27,750 nt of DNA from DATFKA01 sp042095835 (GTDB lineage Bacteria; Bacteroidota; Bacteroidia; Chitinophagales; Saprospiraceae), in assembly GCA_042095835.1 (NCBI GenBank), contig JBELML010000081.1, positions 1 to 27,750 of the forward strand, in the 5' to 3' direction. The number at the start of each line of letters is the position of its first letter. Within the stretch, counting starts at the first letter, position 1. Below the pieces are notes generated by a model. The model was not told the DNA's origin. It made no database searches and saw nothing but the letters and a program-made list of their open reading frames with translations. This document shows positions 23,822-27,750 of the stretch, piece after piece. The position numbers were made by a program, and so were the translations under genes.

Positions 23822-23863
23822 CCCCGACCTAGTAGCGTATACTAGCGTTGGGGTGTTTTCTTT
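23822..23863 (+). terminator. Terminator of the cytochrome operon
   Basis: CCCC (23822-23825) pairs with GGGG (23850-23853), with further pairing of GAC with GTT, and an inner perfect stem CTAGTA/TACTAG around a 5-nt loop. It is followed by TGTTTTCTTT. It lies about 45 bases after the ccsBA stop and just before the stop codon of the convergent glucosaminidase gene, so it may serve both transcripts. Confidence 0.8.
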
Positions 23864-25211
23864 AGCGTACCCGCAGCCTAGAACCTGGTGGCGCTAATTC
23901 TCCTTCCTTTAGTCCGTTCCATTCTCTTAGTTTTTCAAGCTCTATGCTATACTGTCTGGCAATACTTTCTAAACTTTCACCAGTACTTACTTTATGATAC
24001 AAAGTTCCTGAAGAAACATTATTCTCTTTGGGTTTGACTGGGACCATTGGCTGATTGAATTGGGCCAAATTGATCCGAGCGGTATCCTTGGGTACCGAAT
24101 AAGTAGGCCTATTATTTTTAGGAGGAACGGCACCTTCTCGGAATCCAGCTCCACGAACGGCTCTCAGTTGAGGTACTGTTTTTACTTTTCCTCCCCGCAG
24201 TTTAATCTTGGAGCCTATAGATGGTTCCGTACCAACCGTCATTTGATTTCTTTCGTACAAGGCTTTCAGGTTGATGCCGTAGCGCTGGGAGATGCTGAAC
24301 ATATCGTCAAAATTGCTTACCTCATGGTAGCGTTGGCGACCTCTGAAATTCTTTCGTTTAGGTTGGATATAGACCCACTCGCCAGCTTCCAGCTCCTGGG
24401 TAGCCGCACTAAGATGGTCATTATAGCTCAACAACCATTTAGCAGGCATTTTTAGATCTTTGGCTAGCTGCTCCAAAGTAGTTCCATTAGATGTGATGAC
24501 ATACTTCACGTCATTGTTCGACAAGACCTTCAATGGTCGGGTTAAGCTCGAATTGTTGACATCTGGTGCTGGGCCATTGGGAGGCGGTACGGGTATTGGT
24601 CGAGTGCCATCTCCGGGCTGGGTATCAACAATGGGATCCAGCTCGTCTGTGATATAGACTGGTGATAGGCCACTACTACTCATTTTATCATAGCGGTGCA
24701 GTTCCATATCTTCTATGATACGGATCAGGCTTTTATGATAATGATTGGCCGTAGCATAACCTGCTTTTTTCAAGCCTTTTGCCCAAGCTTTATAGTTTGA
24801 TTTTTTAATGGAAAAGAGGCCGGCATATCGAGCATTACTAATCAGAAAGTTGGAGTGCGCGACAAAGCTCTCCTCTGTACTCATATAGGATCTAAAACAG
24901 GAAGGTACCAGCTTGCCCGCGACATAATCGTCGTCTTTGAGGTAATAGGTTCCTCCTTTCCAGCGACCGCCACATTTAATTCCGAAGTGATTATTGGCTT
25001 TGCGGGCCAGCGTGCTGGTGCCATATCTAGATTCGAGGACAGCCTGGCCCAGCTTGATACTGGCAGGTATACCTGTACGCTCCATTTCTTGAATGGCTAA
25101 AAGGCTGTATTTATCTACGTAGGCCTGGCGCTCATCATCTCCGGCCTGTGCTGCGATGTGTATAGAGGTCAACCCAAGTACCCCTATGACAAGTAAGGTC
25201 CTGACTAACAT
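23862..25211 (-). CDS. Exported glucosaminidase with three LysM domains
   Basis: Peptidoglycan hydrolase cutting at N-acetylglucosamine. I place the start at 25211 rather than 25250, because MLVRTLLVIGVLGLTSIHIAAQ is then a clean signal peptide (449 residues). The catalytic domain (~25-165) is of the FlgJ/mannosyl-glycoprotein endo-beta-N-acetylglucosaminidase type, with the likely catalytic Glu60 in GQAVLESRYGTS and NNHFGIKCGGRWKG. A Pro-rich linker leads to three LysM-like carbohydrate-binding units: ~235-285 (ITSNGTTLEQLAKDLK), ~295-340 (YHEVSNFDDMFSISQRYG) and 405-449 (YHKVSTGESLESIARQYS). The N-terminal hydrolase plus C-terminal LysM layout is common in Bacteroidota. It stands alone and is convergent with the cytochrome operon. 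Confidence 0.92.
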   Translation of the reverse strand: MLVRTLLVIGVLGLTSIHIAAQAGDDERQAYVDKYSLLAIQEMERTGIPASIKLGQAVLESRYGTSTLARKANNHFGIKCGGRWKGGTYYLKDDDYVAGKLVPSCFRSYMSTEESFVAHSNFLISNARYAGLFSIKKSNYKAWAKGLKKAGYATANHYHKSLIRIIEDMELHRYDKMSSSGLSPVYITDELDPIVDTQPGDGTRPIPVPPPNGPAPDVNNSSLTRPLKVLSNNDVKYVITSNGTTLEQLAKDLKMPAKWLLSYNDHLSAATQELEAGEWVYIQPKRKNFRGRQRYHEVSNFDDMFSISQRYGINLKALYERNQMTVGTEPSIGSKIKLRGGKVKTVPQLRAVRGAGFREGAVPPKNNRPTYSVPKDTARINLAQFNQPMVPVKPKENNVSSGTLYHKVSTGESLESIARQYSIELEKLREWNGLKEGELAPPGSRLRVR

Positions 25212-25391
25212 AATTGATAGTGTAGTTTCTCTAGAATTGGAAGTAGGCAAAAAATATTTTATTGCGTTACTTTCCTTTGATTACAGATGAGCCAAAAACG
25301 TAAGTAAAGGTGTCTATCTTTCACTAAGATAAGGACTTTATTTTTTAATTAACGGTCTGGGCCGAATATTTGCTTAAATTAAGTGAATATC

Positions 25392-25424
25392 AAAAAAAGT
25401 CTGGCACCAATTCATTGGTGCCAG
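25392..25424 (-). terminator. Terminator of the sigma/anti-sigma operon
   Basis: On the minus strand a perfect 10-bp stem (CTGGCACCAA / TTGGTGCCAG, loop of four) is followed, after two bases, by a run of seven U residues (A-run at 25392-25398). It lies about 45 bases after the stop codon of the putative anti-sigma gene and before the glucosaminidase gene on the same strand. Confidence 0.93.
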
Positions 25425-25468
25425 CTCAAAGGCAACTAGCCTATATAAATACCTATTCTCCTAGTTTT

Positions 25469-26755
25469 CTACTTCAGCTTATAGCTCCCACCAAGCCCGA
25501 AAGACCAATATTGATGATGGAATAATTCGCCTTCTAAGGTTTTTAATCCATGCTGAAATTGGATTTGCGGTTCGATTTCAAAACGACTACCTAATACGAC
25601 ATTCGCACCAATTTTATATCGCATCGCATTCACACTCAGGCTTCCTTTTGGAGACTCCATCGTCTGGCCATACTCTTCGTTAATACCCAAGAATTCATAT
25701 TGCGAAGCTTGCTTCCGCTGCTGATAGGCTACCAGGCCAAGCCCTACATTGGCCTCTACTGAAGGGCTAATAAAAAATCCCTGCTGTACCATTAATGGGA
25801 TTTGTAGGAATGCTCGACTTACTTTTAGTTCTTTCAAAATATCTGTGGGATTATTGGGTGTTGGTTGCTCGAAATTTGCTAAGTCTGCTGCCTCTTTTAT
25901 TTCTGTTTCCGTATTTAACCATTCTATACCAAGACTTAGGCGACGGGCACCAGGGTATTCGACGGCTATTTCAAGGGCGCTAAGTAGGCCACTAGCTTCT
26001 CCGGAGCTTTTGGGTAGAACAATAGGCGCTAGATACCCACCGATGGCTACATTGGATGGCTTAAAGTGGCTGGCAAGATTTCGATTTTGTAGCGACTCAG
26101 GAGTGAAAGGCAAGGGATAATAATTTGGTCGGGAAGTGCCTTTACTGGAAGCTACTGCTTGATTGTCTGCTTGATTTAACATCGTAAAAGGGCCTTCTAA
26201 GATCGCTTTTATGGATTGGTAGCTGTTGGGCTCCCCAGGCTCGCCCTTTTTTTGAAGGAGGTGCAACTGATCATCTAAAGGATAAGTTTCAGAAGGGAAG
26301 ACAGAAAACAACGGATAGGAGGAAGCGCTCAAGCTAAACGATGAGCCGATACTAAGCGGTCTAGTAAAAGGCCGACGATCATTACCGGCTAGGCCACTCA
26401 ACAAGATCGGTTGCCGTTGCAGGGCTCTTTTTTCCAAGTAGATCGTCCTGAAAACGGTATCTACTTGGTACACTACGGTCTTGTTAACTAAAGTATCATA
26501 GACCAAAATTTTATGGCCAAAAGTCTCGAAAGTGGCGACTTGCTGCGACAGTTTCTTGTTTTGCATATATAGGTCTGCCATACCCAACAAGATGGGCAGG
26601 GCGAGCAACAATGGCCACCAAGTCCTCCAGCGAGGGTCCTCTTTAGTCCGACGTAACTTCGATTGAAACTGTTCCATCTCTTGAGGAGAGGGTTGTTCCA
26701 AAGGAGGCTTACTAAGTAGATTTTTTATCTTTTCATCAAAGTCATTGTGCTCCAT
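25469..26755 (-). CDS. Putative anti-sigma partner with single TM and barrel-like C-terminus
   Basis: A 428-residue protein of no family I can name. Residues 1-44 are a charged cytoplasmic-type segment (DEKIKNLLSKPPLEQPSPQE), 45-64 a membrane helix (TWWPLLLALPILLGMADLYM), and 65-110 a short coil that includes TLVNKTVVYQVDTVFRTIY. A Ser/Pro-rich linker leads to a C-terminal domain (~225-428) of amphipathic strands, ending QYWSFGLGGSYKLK, resembling the outer-membrane barrel type PF13568/PF13505. It starts six bases after the ECF sigma gene, the usual place for an anti-sigma factor, so the N-terminus is inferred to hold the sigma factor. No zinc-binding anti-sigma motif is visible. A protein with both an inner-membrane helix and a barrel-like domain is odd. 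Confidence 0.6.
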   Translation of the reverse strand: MEHNDFDEKIKNLLSKPPLEQPSPQEMEQFQSKLRRTKEDPRWRTWWPLLLALPILLGMADLYMQNKKLSQQVATFETFGHKILVYDTLVNKTVVYQVDTVFRTIYLEKRALQRQPILLSGLAGNDRRPFTRPLSIGSSFSLSASSYPLFSVFPSETYPLDDQLHLLQKKGEPGEPNSYQSIKAILEGPFTMLNQADNQAVASSKGTSRPNYYPLPFTPESLQNRNLASHFKPSNVAIGGYLAPIVLPKSSGEASGLLSALEIAVEYPGARRLSLGIEWLNTETEIKEAADLANFEQPTPNNPTDILKELKVSRAFLQIPLMVQQGFFISPSVEANVGLGLVAYQQRKQASQYEFLGINEEYGQTMESPKGSLSVNAMRYKIGANVVLGSRFEIEPQIQFQHGLKTLEGELFHHQYWSFGLGGSYKLK

Positions 26756-26761
26756 AGGCTT

Positions 26762-27415
26762 TTATTTTCTATTTGGAGGAATGTCCCATTCTTTGGCGAT
26801 ATAGCGTTGCATTTTTTTCCTGGCTTTAGCTAAATTCGATTTTGAAGTTCCAACAGTGATGCCCAATAATTTGGCAATTTCGGGATGCGTATATCCCTCA
26901 ATTACGTATAGATTAAAGGCTTGTCGATAGGCTGCTGGCAATTGCTGCATAATGCGCAGTACATCTTTATAATCTAGGCGATCTAATGCTTCATTATTGA
27001 CTTCTACTTCCTTTATAGTATCTTCCTGTGGCAAGCGCTTTTTTTCATATTTCCGATAGTGGTCGATAGAGGCATTGATCAAGATCCGACGTAGCCAGGG
27101 TTTAAATTCCTGAGCTTCGTCATAGCGATCAATTTTCTGAAAGAGTTTTAAAAAGCCATCATTCAACACCTCTAGAGCCGCTTCTCTATCCTTGGCATAT
27201 CTCAAACAAATAGACAGGCCATAACTATAGAAATGACGGTATAGGGCAAGTTGGCTGGCTTCTTCCTGCCGCTTGCAACCAGCAATAAGGCGCTGCATTG
27301 TTAAGTTGGCTCTTTTATATTGCATGCTTACTGGCCCATACGCAGCAGACAAAGGGGTGGGTTGCCTACGAAGTGATCTTTTTTCGTAGGCCTTTTTCAA
27401 GGATACAGAACTCAT
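26762..27415 (-). CDS. ECF-type RNA polymerase sigma factor
   Basis: A sigma-70 family member of the extracytoplasmic-function class, with region 2 at ~45-120 (ALYRHFYSYGLSICLRY, LNDGFLKLFQKIDRY, FKPWLRRILINASIDHYRK) and region 4 at ~155-205 (QLPAAYRQAFNLYVIEGYTH, EIAKLLGITVGTSKSNLAKA). The length is 217 residues from the first ATG. Usual relatives begin only a few residues before 'MQRLIAGCK', so the true start may be Met31 or Met40; the first 30 residues are Arg/Lys-rich and lack a family match. It forms an operon with the downstream membrane protein (six-base gap). The regulon cannot be read from this window. Confidence 0.93.
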   Translation of the reverse strand: MSSVSLKKAYEKRSLRRQPTPLSAAYGPVSMQYKRANLTMQRLIAGCKRQEEASQLALYRHFYSYGLSICLRYAKDREAALEVLNDGFLKLFQKIDRYDEAQEFKPWLRRILINASIDHYRKYEKKRLPQEDTIKEVEVNNEALDRLDYKDVLRIMQQLPAAYRQAFNLYVIEGYTHPEIAKLLGITVGTSKSNLAKARKKMQRYIAKEWDIPPNRK

Positions 27416-27449
27416 ACTACCTATTTTGCTATGTAGACAAGAGTAATCG

Positions 27450-27469
27450 CCTATTCCCCTATGGATAGG
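27450..27469 (-). promoter_or_regulatory. CCTAT/ATAGG motif cluster upstream of sigma gene
   Basis: Two direct CCTAT copies (27450-27454 and 27458-27462) and one inverted ATAGG (27465-27469) lie 35-54 bases before the annotated sigma start. The last two form an inverted pair around two bases. They could be an operator or part of an autoregulated promoter, but the motif is short and chance is not excluded. Confidence 0.25.
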
Positions 27470-27520
27470 TCAAAGCATTAAAATAAAAACTTAAAAAAGA
27501 ATGGTTATTTCTCGAAATTA

Positions 27521-27680
27521 AGTAACGGACAAAGAATAAGTTTCGCATTTTGATCGAGAAGATTTTATGCCAAGACAAGGCAAAAAACGTAGATGATGCA
27601 GGGCATCAGCGAGGCTTTTTAACGCCGTATTGGTGTAAAAGATTCCATCAAAATCGAAAAGTTATTTTTTGACTGTTACT
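27521..27680. repeat. 160-bp imperfect palindromic element, copy B
   Basis: Inverted relative to the copy at 8644-8804 and about 80% identical to its reverse complement. It starts AGTAACGGACAAAGAATAAG and ends GTTACT. The centre GATG/CATC around a CAGGG loop is perfectly paired, where copy A has AATA/CATT. It lies upstream of the sigma gene, on the far side of its promoter region. It encodes nothing, and no target duplication is clear. Confidence 0.75.
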
Positions 27681-27711
27681 AAGTGTAAAAAGGTGATAAG
27701 TGAAGTGCGGG

Positions 27712-27726
27712 ATGCCGCCTAGGCAT
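27712..27726. other. Short inverted repeat at the right window edge
   Basis: ATGCC and GGCAT flank a 5-base loop in the last 40 bases, followed by GC-richer sequence (CTGAGCGGAGCGAG). It may be the start of another repeat or a gene end beyond the window; it cannot be judged from the part shown. Confidence 0.2.
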
Positions 27727-27750
27727 TGTCTGAGCGGAGCGAGTTTGGCT

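Noticed and set aside
25313..25334. Small hairpin TATCTT/AAGATA upstream of the glucosaminidase
   Set aside because: Only six pairs, AT-rich and without a U-run; within what chance gives in this spacer.

Overview
The window is a chromosomal segment of a Bacteroidota bacterium, most likely of the Saprospiria (Lewinella/Haliscomenobacter-like); the phylum is firm, the class is a guess. Grounds: an ATP synthase operon atpB-E-F-H-A-G without atpD/atpC, an alpha subunit with the extra loop typical of Bacteroidota, an AtpB with a long N-terminal extension, a fused ResB-CcsA (CcsBA) cytochrome c assembly protein, DUF4369-like/TlpA lipoproteins, an ECF sigma gene followed by a membrane-anchored partner, and genes lacking obvious Shine-Dalgarno sites.

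Layout. 1-1108: end of a palindromic repeat, then a TPR lipoprotein. 1111-1209: a repeat-derived hairpin between convergent genes. 1210-2643 (-): a TlpA-type thiol-disulfide lipoprotein. 2685-8189 (-): six ATP synthase genes ending in a strong terminator, with hairpins in several spacers. 8190-8831: a long non-coding stretch containing a 161-bp palindromic element. 8832-10433 (+): nadB. 10434-11293: low-complexity tandem repeats and a small lipoprotein gene that appears to be split by a second kind of palindromic element (11022-11172). 11305-12324 (-): an XdhC/CoxI-family protein. 12553-23777 (+): a seven-gene operon ended by a terminator. 23862-25211 (-): a LysM glucosaminidase. 25469-27415 (-): an ECF sigma factor and its likely anti-sigma partner. 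27521-27680: a second copy of the palindromic element, inverted relative to the first.

The most interesting unit is the seven-gene operon. It encodes a five-helix membrane protein with two His-x13-His pairs (predicted di-heme cytochrome b), a membrane-anchored ferredoxin/FAD/NAD(P) oxidoreductase, two secreted multiheme c-type cytochromes with 23 and 19 CXXCH motifs (42 predicted hemes), an outer-membrane beta-barrel protein, an OB-fold-like lipoprotein, and a 1038-residue CcsBA haem-attachment machine. Together these look like a self-contained electron conduit from the cytoplasm or quinone pool, across the periplasm, perhaps to or through the outer membrane. The direction of flow and the terminal partner cannot be read from sequence.

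A second theme is intergenic repeats: a family of ~160-bp imperfect palindromes (two full copies and a probable relative at the left edge) in which the central stem varies in a compensatory way; another 151-bp palindrome inside a coding sequence; and several 7-8-bp periodic tracts between genes.
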